From JBNJEM01 sp051745935 (GTDB lineage: Bacteria > Planctomycetota > Planctomycetia > Pirellulales > Pirellulaceae): a DNA stretch of 23,143 bases. The translations under genes were made by a program, and so were the position numbers. A model generated the notes under the pieces. The model did not search any database and was not told where the DNA came from. It was given only the letters and a program-made list of their open reading frames with translations. The stretch lies in contig JBNJEM010000045.1 of NCBI GenBank assembly GCA_051745935.1, positions 1-23,143 of the forward strand, read 5' to 3'. This document shows, in pieces, positions 8,669-16,487 of the stretch (its first letter is position 1; each line of letters begins with the position of its first letter).

Positions 8669-9044
8669 GCCCCCATAACAAAACCCTTCAGACTCCCCCC
8701 CCAGCCCTCGTCCAGGGGGGGCTGTAAGCGAGCGGTCGGTTTTGTCGCGGGCTGTAAATGGGACGCGGACCCCGGCTTGTTAGCAGCCGTGAAAAGCCTG
8801 GAAACCGTTAGCCGCTTGACGGATGCCGGGATTTCCAATCTGAAAACCGTGGATTTGGCGAGAGCCGAAAAACTCTCTGTCAACGGCTCTCAGGGGGGGA
8901 AAGCCTCACGCACCTGGCTGCCAATCCGCCAAAGTGTCGGAAAATCCTGGGAATTCGAGTCAGATTGAGAAACCTTGCCCCATATCTATCTAATAGGAAC
9001 GGGAGGTCCGGCGGCGTCGGCCCCTTGATGGCCGCTTGCATGTC
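8669..9044. other. Intergenic region SecA-like / sigma factor
   Basis: Just past the SecA-like stop is a C-run/G-run inverted repeat. The rest shows no recognisable gene. A weak promoter-like pair, TTGAGA (8965-8970) and TATCTA (8987-8992) with a 16-bp spacer, lies before the sigma-factor gene; it is motif match only. Confidence 0.4.
8695..8721 (+). terminator. C-run/G-run hairpin downstream of the SecA-like gene
   Basis: Eight C (8695-8702) and seven G (8715-8721) can pair around a ~13-nt loop, 27 bp after the stop at 8668. The stem is very strong but no T tract follows, so a standard intrinsic terminator is uncertain. An alternative pairing uses agccc and gggct. Confidence 0.35.
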
Positions 9045-9650
9045 ATGGCCAGCGTGAATCAACTCCCTGATCGAGAGCTGATCCAACTGATTCGTGAAGA
9101 TCCCGAGCAAGGATTCACGGTTCTGCTGCGGCAGTACGGTGGGCGGGTTCGTGGCGATCTATGCCGGCGTTTTCCGTCACTCGAAGAGGGCGAGCTTGAG
9201 GATGCGGTGACGGATGCGATGTTGCGTTTGGGCGAGACGTTCGATGGGGACCGCGGCGCGTTGCCGGCTTGGTTCCTGTTGCTGGCTCATCAGCAAGCGA
9301 TCCGGCTACTCCGTGGCCGGAATTCGGATCACGTGACCGCCTTGTCGCGTGAGGATCTGGAGGGGGTGGCGGCGAGCGACGATCCGTTGGCTTCGCTGGA
9401 AACCGTGGAGCGTCTTCAGGAGGTTCACCAGGCGGTCGCCTCGTTGCCGGGATTGGAGCGGGCGGTGCTGGAGGCGGACCTCGCCGCCGGGCGCGGAGCG
9501 GCCGCGGAGGGGCTCGCGAAACAGTTGGGGACGACTGAAGCATCGGTATATGCGGCGCGTCGTCGAGGGCGGCGGAAAGTGATCGGCAGATGTCGCTGGG
9601 TACAAGACTGGTTGCGAAGTGGCAAGAGCGATGAAACGGGATCTGAATGA
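9045..9650 (+). CDS. ECF-type sigma-70 family RNA polymerase sigma factor
   Basis: The 201-residue protein has an N-terminal region resembling sigma region 2 (LIQLIREDPEQGFTVLLRQY, then LEDAVTDAMLRLGETFD and AWFLLLAHQQAIRLLR, about 12-90). A linker follows, then a region-4-like helix-turn-helix (LPGLERAVLEADLA, then LAKQLGTTEASVYAARRRGR, about 134-180). Sigma factors direct RNA polymerase to promoters; two-domain ECF types usually respond to envelope or other stress. I chose the ATG at 9045; a TTG at 9036 is in frame but less likely. Its 3' end overlaps the next gene by 20 nt, implying translational coupling. The match to region 2 is loose, so this may be one of the divergent planctomycete ECF groups. 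Its target promoters are unknown; neighbouring genes are an obvious guess. Confidence 0.75.
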   Translation: MASVNQLPDRELIQLIREDPEQGFTVLLRQYGGRVRGDLCRRFPSLEEGELEDAVTDAMLRLGETFDGDRGALPAWFLLLAHQQAIRLLRGRNSDHVTALSREDLEGVAASDDPLASLETVERLQEVHQAVASLPGLERAVLEADLAAGRGAAAEGLAKQLGTTEASVYAARRRGRRKVIGRCRWVQDWLRSGKSDETGSE

Positions 9651-10350
9651 CGATGGTCGATCGGACGACCAGTGGGATCCGGTGGCGGATTGGCTGCGGC
9701 AGGCGCGAACCGAGCTGGATCGAATGCTGCGGGAGGCATCGCGACGCATGGCCACGGCGCCCGACGCTCCCTTTTCGGCCCGCGCCATGGAAAACATGGT
9801 GATCGCGGCCGCGTCGCGTGAAAGGAACGCCCGGCACGACGTCCCGTTTGTTGCCTTGCAGTCATTCACGGTCTCCTCCGGCACGCATGCGAGTTTCGGC
9901 GATGGATCGTGGAGAGGATCCGGCGACCAGGTGTGCGGTATTCCGAGAGGGGGACCGGGAATGCCACGCGAACTCGTTACGGATATCACGTCCGACGCCG
10001 TGGATACACGGATTCTGGGCCAAGCATGTTGGCCACCGGCGATAGAGGGGGGTATCAGGCCTGACCCGTTGGTCGTGGATGTGTGGACACGGTTCATGCC
10101 GTTGCCCAGTGCATGCGAGACAGGCCAGGAGCTGCCGTATGTCATCACGTCCAGGTGGGTGGCAACCGACATGCGTGGCCACATCGGTATCGTGACGGAT
10201 CGGGGCAAGGACGACGAACTGGGCCAGCCGCGGAACTGGCAGGCAGCGGAAGGTACGCTTCAGTGGGACGCGTGTCTGGGCACGGCACGGTCGGAACGGT
10301 TGAAAGATGCCGTGGCTCAGGCGACAAGTTTTGATTTTCCCGATTGGTAA
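9631..10350 (+). CDS. Unknown protein coupled to the sigma factor
   Basis: I do not recognise this 239-residue protein. The ATG at 9631 sits inside the sigma gene and overlaps it by 20 nt; a GTG at 9619 is an alternative. The first ~75 residues are charged and helix-prone (DPVADWLRQARTELDRMLRE, then FSARAMENMVIAAAS), after which the sequence turns Gly/Pro-rich and mixed, ending SFDFPDW. No signal peptide or membrane segment is visible, so it is probably cytoplasmic. The position directly behind an ECF factor is where anti-sigma factors usually sit. The absence of a transmembrane segment would make it a soluble regulator, but no anti-sigma motif, such as a ZAS zinc site, is visible. Calling it an anti-sigma factor would be a guess from position only. 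Confidence 0.6.
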   Translation: MKRDLNDDGRSDDQWDPVADWLRQARTELDRMLREASRRMATAPDAPFSARAMENMVIAAASRERNARHDVPFVALQSFTVSSGTHASFGDGSWRGSGDQVCGIPRGGPGMPRELVTDITSDAVDTRILGQACWPPAIEGGIRPDPLVVDVWTRFMPLPSACETGQELPYVITSRWVATDMRGHIGIVTDRGKDDELGQPRNWQAAEGTLQWDACLGTARSERLKDAVAQATSFDFPDW

Positions 10351-10712
10351 CTTATAGCCGTCCGAAGGGGGACTGGTCTCGGGGGCAGTGGCAGGGGGCC
10401 CGCGGGAACTTGTCGGGATGATCCGACGCGGCAGCGCGAAAAACAAGGTCTGCCGGTTTTGGCTTGAATGTGGCGTGCGCATGGGGCACACTTTGGGGAG
10501 GCTTTGGTAGGCGGTTGGTCGGATGCTGAGTCGCGGGGGCGCGGCCGGGAAGCTCCGGCGAACCGTGCTCCGACGCGAAGGTTGGGGCTGATTAGCCGAT
10601 GAAGGGGTGCGATTGGGGGGGGCTTACCCCCCCCGACCGGCCGCTCGCGTGGGGTTTCGTCACCGGCCCATTGGATTTACGGAATATTCCTGCAATTCTG
10701 GATTTTACGTCC
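10351..10712. other. Intergenic region upstream of the GAF-HlyD gene
   Basis: About 360 bp without a convincing gene. The frame of the GAF-HlyD gene stays open back to an ATG at 10599, but that extension encodes low-complexity sequence across a G8/C8 hairpin and is probably untranslated leader. Confidence 0.5.
10615..10634 (+). promoter_or_regulatory. Perfect G8-ctta-C8 hairpin in the GAF-HlyD leader
   Basis: Eight G (10615-10622), the tetraloop ctta, and eight C (10627-10634) form an uninterrupted 8-bp all-GC stem about 80 bp before the preferred ATG at 10713. No T run follows. It could attenuate transcription, protect a processed 5' end, or end an upstream transcript. Confidence 0.5.
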
Positions 10713-12779
10713 ATGTCATCAGATCATGCTTCGATGAATTCGCAGACGGTTGAACAGACCAAACAGCAGATTCGCAGTCTCGTCGGTGAAATTGCTCAGT
10801 TGTCGAAGAGCGACGTGGATGCTGAAGAGTATTATGCGGCGTTCATGCAACGGATTGTTTCGGCCCTGGCGGCGGTGGGGGGCGCGGTCTGGCTGTTGGG
10901 CGAGGGGAACCGGCCGGAGCTGGCCTATCAGATCAACATCAGCGAATCGCTGTTACGTTCGGGGTCGGATGAGTCGACTCGGCATCTGCGGTTATTGAAT
11001 CATGTGGCTCGGTCGGGCGAACCTCAATTGGTGCCGCCGATGTCGGGGACCGAGAGTGAAGAGGCGGGGGGGAATCCGACCAGCTATCTGTTGGTGCTGG
11101 CTCCACTGACTGGTGACAATAGCGTCGAGGGGGTCATCGAGGTTTTTCAGCGGCCCGATTCTCAACCGGCGACGCAGCGTGGGTACTTGCGATTCTTGAT
11201 CCAGATGTGCGAGTTGGCCAGTGAGTGGTTGAAGTCGCGCAAACTGAGGCATTTCAGCACTCGTCATTCGTTGTGGGCCCAGGCGGACCAGTTCGCGCGG
11301 ATGGTGCACGAGAATCTCGATGTGCGCGAAACGGCCTATACGATTGCCAATGAAGGACGACGGCTCATTGGATGCGATCGGGTGAGCGTGGCGATCAAGC
11401 GTGGGCGAATCTGCAAGGTGGAGGCGATTAGTGGTCAGGACACGATCGAGACGCGATCGAACTTGGTCACGTCCTTGGGGAAAGTGGCCACGCGAGTGGT
11501 CGCCACGGGGGACTCCTTGTGGTACGAGGGGAACACGGAGGATTTTCCACCGCAAGTGGAGGAAGCGATAGACGAGTATGTCGACGAGTCGTATTCCAAG
11601 AATGTGATTGTGTTGCCGTTGCGTAAGCCGGGCGACGCGGAGGCCATGGCCGCGGGGGCTCACAATCCCGAAATGGTCGGCGAAGTGCAGGTGGATCGGG
11701 AGATTGTTGGCGCCTTAATCGTGGAACAGATTGAGACTGACCTGCCTCGTGAAATCTTGGAACCTCGCGTTGATCTCGTCTATGAGCACAGCACCCGGGC
11801 CCTTTCCAATGCCATCAGCGTGAGCAATGTCTTTCTGATGCCGGTATGGCGTGCCATCGGCAAATCGAGTTTGTTGGTCAAGGGCAAGAACTTGCCCAAA
11901 ACGGCGGTTGTCGGTGGGGTGATACTGGGGGTCATCCTGGCTTTGTGCCTGATTCCGACGGATTTCGACTTGAAGGGAGACGGCGTGTTGCAGCCGGTGG
12001 AGCGGCGCGATGTCTTCTTTGACGTGGACGGCCGGATCACGGAGATCACGGTGGACGACGGCGAAACCGTTGAAGAGGACGAGCCGCTCGTGAAACTGGA
12101 AAACCACGAACTGTCCCAGGAACACCAGAAGATCGTGGGACAAATGAGCGAGACGTCCGAGCGGCTGGATAGCCTGCGGCGCGCGAAACGAAATCCCACG
12201 CTGGACCCCTCTCAGGAGGCACAGTTTTCCAGTGAATACTTGCAATTGCAGCAGCGGCAGAAGAATCTCCAGTTGCAATTGGAACTTATTGCGCGCAAAC
12301 GGGAGAACTTGATCGTTCGAAGCCCGATGGCCGGACAGGTGCTGCTGCCGTGGGACGCGGAACAGTCCCTGTTGCGTCGTCCCGTGGTTGCTGGGCAACG
12401 CGTGATGACCATTGCCAAGGCGGATCCCGAGGATCTGCGAAGTGAATGGGAAATCAAACTGGCGATGCCCGAGCGGCGGATGGGGCACATCCGGAGGGCG
12501 AGGGCTGAACTAGGTCCGGAGTTGGATGTCAGTTATGTGACCGCGGCCGATCCTCGTTCATCCAAGAAAGGGACGTTGAAGCGGGTCGCTCGCATGACGG
12601 AAGTCAAAGGCGAGGACGGACCAACCGTGGAACTCATCGTCGAGATTGATCGGGAGGATTTGTATGAGCCGAGCCCGGGGACGACGGTGACGGCCAAGGT
12701 GAAGTGCGGTCGGTGCTCGCTCGGGTACAGCTGGTTTCATGAAGCGATTGAGTGGGTGCAAAAGCATATTATCTTCTGA
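10713..12779 (+). CDS. GAF-domain/HlyD-family membrane adaptor fusion
   Basis: Starting at the ATG at 10713 gives 688 residues; 10734 and 10599 are alternative in-frame ATGs. An N-terminal half without signal peptide contains two GAF-like sensor domains (about 37-147 and 202-342; the second has VRETAYTIANEGRRLIGCD and SVAIKRGR). One membrane helix follows (TAVVGGVILGVILALCL, about 396-415). The rest is HlyD-like: a lipoyl/barrel-sandwich half (GDGVLQPVERRDVFFDVDGR, then ETVEEDEPLVKLEN), an alpha-helical hairpin rich in Q/L/E/R (about 465-540), the second lipoyl half (IVRSPMAGQVLLP) and a beta-barrel region. HlyD-type adaptors link inner-membrane exporters to outer-membrane channels; GAF domains bind small ligands. 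The predicted topology is cytoplasmic GAF and periplasmic adaptor. It is followed by two more proteins with adaptor domains. Confidence 0.85.
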   Translation: MSSDHASMNSQTVEQTKQQIRSLVGEIAQLSKSDVDAEEYYAAFMQRIVSALAAVGGAVWLLGEGNRPELAYQINISESLLRSGSDESTRHLRLLNHVARSGEPQLVPPMSGTESEEAGGNPTSYLLVLAPLTGDNSVEGVIEVFQRPDSQPATQRGYLRFLIQMCELASEWLKSRKLRHFSTRHSLWAQADQFARMVHENLDVRETAYTIANEGRRLIGCDRVSVAIKRGRICKVEAISGQDTIETRSNLVTSLGKVATRVVATGDSLWYEGNTEDFPPQVEEAIDEYVDESYSKNVIVLPLRKPGDAEAMAAGAHNPEMVGEVQVDREIVGALIVEQIETDLPREILEPRVDLVYEHSTRALSNAISVSNVFLMPVWRAIGKSSLLVKGKNLPKTAVVGGVILGVILALCLIPTDFDLKGDGVLQPVERRDVFFDVDGRITEITVDDGETVEEDEPLVKLENHELSQEHQKIVGQMSETSERLDSLRRAKRNPTLDPSQEAQFSSEYLQLQQRQKNLQLQLELIARKRENLIVRSPMAGQVLLPWDAEQSLLRRPVVAGQRVMTIAKADPEDLRSEWEIKLAMPERRMGHIRRARAELGPELDVSYVTAADPRSSKKGTLKRVARMTEVKGEDGPTVELIVEIDREDLYEPSPGTTVTAKVKCGRCSLGYSWFHEAIEWVQKHIIF

Positions 12780-12908
12780 CAGTGCTCGCGCCAGCCGTCT
12801 TCTGGTCCGCGCGCGATGTTAGCGAAGCTTGATCAGGCGTGGTGGCGTGGGGTTCCAAGAGAACGACCGTTCATTGGGACACAGGGAAAGAAACAGTCAA
12901 AACCATAC

Positions 12909-13889
12909 ATGAGGTTGGAGCGCGCGAGAGCCATGAATACGACCGCAACGCTTTTTGCGTCATTACTGCTGGTGGCCGGACAATTGGAGGCGGGAACGGA
13001 GGGGGCTCCTCGGCGGCTGGGCAACTTCGTCGTGGCCCCAATCCACGAGATACAAGTGCCCGCCCGTGAAAAGGGTGCCTTGGTCGAATTGGCGGCTGAG
13101 AGGGGGAATGTGGTGGAAGAGGACCAGCTCCTGGGCCGCGTCGACGATTCGGACGCGCAAATCCGGAAGCGGATCGCGGAGAACGAGTTCAAGGCGGCGC
13201 GGACACAAGCGCAAAGCGATGCGGAATTGCAGGCGGCCCTCGCCACGATTGGTGTCGCCAAGGCTGAGTATGAAGGCTCGAAAGAAACCAGGGAACTCGT
13301 CAAGAACGCGGTGAGCGAGGCGGATTTGCGGCGCAAGAAATTGACCTATGAGCGGTCGCAGTATCAAGCCGATACCGCTCGGGTCGAGTACGAAGTCGGC
13401 CAGATTACCGAGAGCATGCGGGAAGCTCAGCTCAGCGCGGTCGAAAATGAGATCGAGCGGCGGAAAATCGTGGCGCCGCTTTCCGGCGTGATCACCAAGC
13501 GGCACCACGGTGTTGGAGAATGGGCTCAAGCCGGCGAGCCCGTCTACCGGCTCGTGCACATGGATCGATTGTGCGTGGAGGGGACGTTGAAGGCCTCGGA
13601 CCTGGCGCCTCAAGAGATTGATCAGTATCCGTCGCTGACAATCTACGTCAAAACACCGAAGACGCCGGACAATCCGCGGGGTGAAGTCAAAATCGACGCC
13701 TCCATTGATTATATCAGCCAGGAGGTGGATCACAGTGGCGAATTCGTCATATCGGCTCGGTTTGACAATCCGCGTCTGGAAACGAACCAGGGAGCCGTCC
13801 AGTGGCTCGCGCGCCCGGGCCTGGACGCGGAAGTCAGACTTCACGATGAACTCATGAAGCGTCTGTACGAACGGCGCGCGGAACGTTGA
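12909..13889 (+). CDS. HlyD-family periplasmic adaptor protein
   Basis: This 326-residue protein has a start chosen at the ATG at 12909 because MRLERARAMNTTATLFASLLLVAG then gives a positively charged n-region and hydrophobic core, a plausible signal peptide. ATG 12933 and the open frame back to 12816 are alternatives. It has an N-terminal lipoyl half (PIHEIQVPAREKGALVELAA, then NVVEEDQLLGRVDDSD), a long helical hairpin (about 84-190), the second lipoyl half (IVAPLSGVITKRHHGVGEWA) and a beta-barrel region. No Cys lipobox is visible. It matches the HlyD/RND periplasmic adaptor superfamily, which oligomerises to bridge the inner and outer membranes. It lies 129 bp after the GAF-HlyD gene and 75 bp before the M50 gene, so the three probably form an operon. 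No transporter gene follows, which is unusual for this family. Confidence 0.87.
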   Translation: MRLERARAMNTTATLFASLLLVAGQLEAGTEGAPRRLGNFVVAPIHEIQVPAREKGALVELAAERGNVVEEDQLLGRVDDSDAQIRKRIAENEFKAARTQAQSDAELQAALATIGVAKAEYEGSKETRELVKNAVSEADLRRKKLTYERSQYQADTARVEYEVGQITESMREAQLSAVENEIERRKIVAPLSGVITKRHHGVGEWAQAGEPVYRLVHMDRLCVEGTLKASDLAPQEIDQYPSLTIYVKTPKTPDNPRGEVKIDASIDYISQEVDHSGEFVISARFDNPRLETNQGAVQWLARPGLDAEVRLHDELMKRLYERRAER

Positions 13890-13964
13890 ACGGGAGGGAC
13901 GGAAATCACGTGTTGTTACGGGGTGTAAAACTCGGCCGGCGGCCGATCCGAAGAAGTGGTGTTC

Positions 13965-16250
13965 ATGGCTTCCCTTGCTGACAGTTTGGTAAGCAGCGCG
14001 TCCCGCCCTTTGACGCTGCGCATGCGCCCCGATTTGACGGCCCGCCGGCAGCGTTATCACGGGCAGTCATACTGGGTCGTGAAAGAGCCGGTTGGCTTGA
14101 ACTATTACCGCTTTCACGAGGAGGAATACGCCATTCTTTGCATGCTCGATGGCCGCAGCAGCCTGGAGAGCATCAAAGAGCGGTTCGAGCAGGAATTCAC
14201 GCCTCAGAAGATCACCTATCAAGACCTGCAGCAGTTTGTCGGCATGCTGCATCGCAGCGGCCTGGTTGTCGCCAACGCCATTGGCCAAGGGCACCAACTG
14301 CGAAAAAGGCGAGATGAGAAAAAACGCCGCGAACGGTTGGGAAAGTTCACCAACATCTTCGCGATCCGTTGGCGGGGAATTGATCCGGAACGAATTCTCT
14401 CCAAGATCTATCCCTATACCGGCTGGTTCTTCAGCATGCCGATGGTCATCTTCAACGTCCTGGTGGCCATAACGGCGCTGATGTTGATCATCGTGCAATT
14501 CGATGTCTTTCGCTCGCGGCTTCCGAGTTTCCACCAGTTTTTTGGGAATTGGCAGAACTGGTTGGTCATGGCCCTTGTCATGGCGGGAGCCAAGGTCTTG
14601 CACGAATTCGGTCATGGGATTTCCTGCAAACGGTTTGGTGGCGAATGCCATGAAATGGGGTTCATGCTTCTCGTTTTCACTCCGGTGCTGTACTGCAACG
14701 TTTCCGATTCCTGGATGCTGCCCAGTAAATGGCGGCGCGCGTTTATTGGTGCCGCTGGAATGTACGTGGAAATGGTATTGGCCTCGCTCGCCACCTTGAC
14801 GTGGTGGTTCACCGATCGCGCCACGTTGCTCAACCAGGTCTGTCTTAGTTTGATGTTCATCTGTTCGGTCAGTACCTTGCTGTTCAACGGTAATCCGTTG
14901 CTCCGGTTTGACGGCTACTACATCCTGATGGACTTGACGGAAATACCCAACTTGCGGCAAAAGGCCACGGAAGTCTTGAAGCGGTTCATGGTGAATCTTT
15001 GCATGGGGATCGAACAGCCGGAGAATCCGTTCTTGCCCCGGGGGAACCGATTCTTCTTCGGTTTCTATACCGTGGCCGCCGTCTGTTACCGTTGGGTGGT
15101 CGTGTTGTCGATTTTGCTGTTTTTGAACAAGGTGCTGGAGCCTTACGGGTTGAAAATCGTTGGCCGCCTGATTGGTATGCTGGGGTTCTTTGGTTTGGTG
15201 GTCCAGCCACTGTGGCAATTGGGCAAGTTTTTCTACATGCCGGGAAGGATGCATAAAGTGAAGCGAGTTCGAATGGTGGCGTCGTTGGCCGTGGTGGCCG
15301 TGTTGATCGCTGTCTTTTTCTTCGTTCCCCTGCCCTTCCATGTTGGTTGTGAATTCGATGTGAAGCCGCGGAATGCCACGACCGTTTACGCCGCCGTGGC
15401 CGGCCAGCTCATCCGCGTGACGGACGCATTGGACGCCGGCGTGAGAGTACAGGCGGGCACGGTCCTGGCCGAACTGGAAAATGTCGATTTGGAGTTGAGT
15501 GTTTCGAGGCTGGAAGGGAAGCTCCGGGAATTAGAGGCTGAATTGCATGTTCTGAAAAAACAGCAACGATTCGATCAAGACGCCGGTTTGAGAGTCAACG
15601 AAATCGAAAAACAACGTGAGTCGCTTTTGGAGTTGCTGGCCGAACAGCAGTCGGAGCTAGACCGATTAACCGTGCGGGCTCCGGTCCATGGCGTCGTCAT
15701 GCCGGTGGCCCACCGGCCTGATCGTGATCCGCCCAAGGGGGAGCTGCCGCGGTGGACGGGTAGCATAATGGATGAGAATAATCGCCAGGCGTACCTGTCA
15801 CCCAGTGACAAGATCTGCCAAATCGGTGACCCGGAAAAACTCGTGGCCGAACTGATTATTGACCAGGCGGACGTTGAATTGGTCCGGACGGCCATGGCTC
15901 AACGTCGGAGGAATGACCAGCCCCCCGTGCCGATCGACTTGATGCTGGATTCACTGCCCGGAGAGGTGTTCCACAGTGAACTCGAGCGAATCGCCCTGGC
16001 GGAGTTGACCAAAACCCCATTGGGATTGTCCACGCACGCTGGCGGTGATGTCGATTCAAAAGTCGATCAGGAGTCGGGGATGCCAGAGCCCCTCAGTACG
16101 TCGTATCCGGCAATCGCCAAATTGCCAGAAGAAGACGTCGGGAACGTGCAATTGGGCATGCGGGGCAAAGCCAAGCTTTATACCGGCTGGCAGCCCTTGG
16201 CGCCCCGGGTGTACCGTTTCCTAACCCGCACGTTCCATTTTGAACTTTAA
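13965..16250 (+). CDS. PqqD-like / M50 site-2 protease / HlyD fusion membrane protein
   Basis: From ATG 13965 the protein is 761 residues; an in-frame GTG at 13956 is an alternative start. A PqqD-like domain (about 35-103: YWVVKEPVGLNYYRFHEEE, then LQQFVGMLHRSGLVV) is followed by a multi-helix membrane domain with the M50 zinc motif HEFGH (213-217). The second motif NPLLRFDGYY supplies the third ligand, Asp at about 316. More membrane helices run to about 450. The C-terminal ~300 residues are HlyD-like: a membrane helix (VVAVLIAVFFFVPL), a lipoyl half (AAVAGQLIRVTDALDAGVRV), a coiled-coil hairpin, a second lipoyl half (TVRAPVHGVVMPVAHRP) and a barrel region. M50 proteases cut within membranes; PqqD-like domains bind peptide leaders in RiPP pathways. 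The combination suggests recognition, cleavage and hand-over of an exported peptide or protein, but the substrate is unknown. All catalytic ligands appear present. Confidence 0.88.
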   Translation: MASLADSLVSSASRPLTLRMRPDLTARRQRYHGQSYWVVKEPVGLNYYRFHEEEYAILCMLDGRSSLESIKERFEQEFTPQKITYQDLQQFVGMLHRSGLVVANAIGQGHQLRKRRDEKKRRERLGKFTNIFAIRWRGIDPERILSKIYPYTGWFFSMPMVIFNVLVAITALMLIIVQFDVFRSRLPSFHQFFGNWQNWLVMALVMAGAKVLHEFGHGISCKRFGGECHEMGFMLLVFTPVLYCNVSDSWMLPSKWRRAFIGAAGMYVEMVLASLATLTWWFTDRATLLNQVCLSLMFICSVSTLLFNGNPLLRFDGYYILMDLTEIPNLRQKATEVLKRFMVNLCMGIEQPENPFLPRGNRFFFGFYTVAAVCYRWVVVLSILLFLNKVLEPYGLKIVGRLIGMLGFFGLVVQPLWQLGKFFYMPGRMHKVKRVRMVASLAVVAVLIAVFFFVPLPFHVGCEFDVKPRNATTVYAAVAGQLIRVTDALDAGVRVQAGTVLAELENVDLELSVSRLEGKLRELEAELHVLKKQQRFDQDAGLRVNEIEKQRESLLELLAEQQSELDRLTVRAPVHGVVMPVAHRPDRDPPKGELPRWTGSIMDENNRQAYLSPSDKICQIGDPEKLVAELIIDQADVELVRTAMAQRRRNDQPPVPIDLMLDSLPGEVFHSELERIALAELTKTPLGLSTHAGGDVDSKVDQESGMPEPLSTSYPAIAKLPEEDVGNVQLGMRGKAKLYTGWQPLAPRVYRFLTRTFHFEL

Positions 16251-16487
16251 CCGCCAGGAACAAAACCTGTTGTCCCGTTGTCCGCTTTCAAGACTTCTTG
16301 GGCGATAGGCAACCGGAGTGGTTTCGTGAGGGCTCTTAAGTGAAGTCAGGATTGTGAGATTGCACAACGCCCCAGTCGCTCGACGAGGAGAATTCGAGAC
16401 GCCTCGCGGCTTGTGCGGCTCGTAGCGTTTACGTTCGTACCGTTTCTGTTTCAATGTGCTGAATATCAGCAACAAGGAGATGTTTAG
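16251..16487. other. Intergenic region M50 fusion / DUF3467
   Basis: These 237 bp contain no gene I can support. A weak hairpin (ggaaca with tgttgtcc) lies just after the M50 stop, with no T tract. The gap and the strong ribosome site downstream suggest the DUF3467 gene may be transcribed separately. Confidence 0.4.
16474..16479 (+). promoter_or_regulatory. Consensus Shine-Dalgarno of the poly-Q DUF3467 gene
   Basis: AAGGAG lies 8 nt before the ATG at 16488. It is by far the clearest ribosome site in the window, where most genes have weak or no visible one, and suggests strong translation of this small protein. Confidence 0.75.

Noticed and set aside
10599..10712. N-terminal extension of the GAF-HlyD protein from ATG 10599
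   Set aside because: It would translate the G8/C8 hairpin into low-complexity sequence with no ribosome site; ATG 10713 starts just before the conserved region.
12816..12908. N-terminal extension of the small HlyD adaptor
   Set aside because: It would bury the signal peptide behind 31 extra residues; the ATG at 12909 gives a normal secretory N-terminus.
14067..15341. 424-aa minus-strand ORF opposite the M50 gene
   Set aside because: The sense strand has the HEFGH and NPLLRFDGYY motifs and membrane helices; the antisense product is His/Gln/Arg-rich with no domain.
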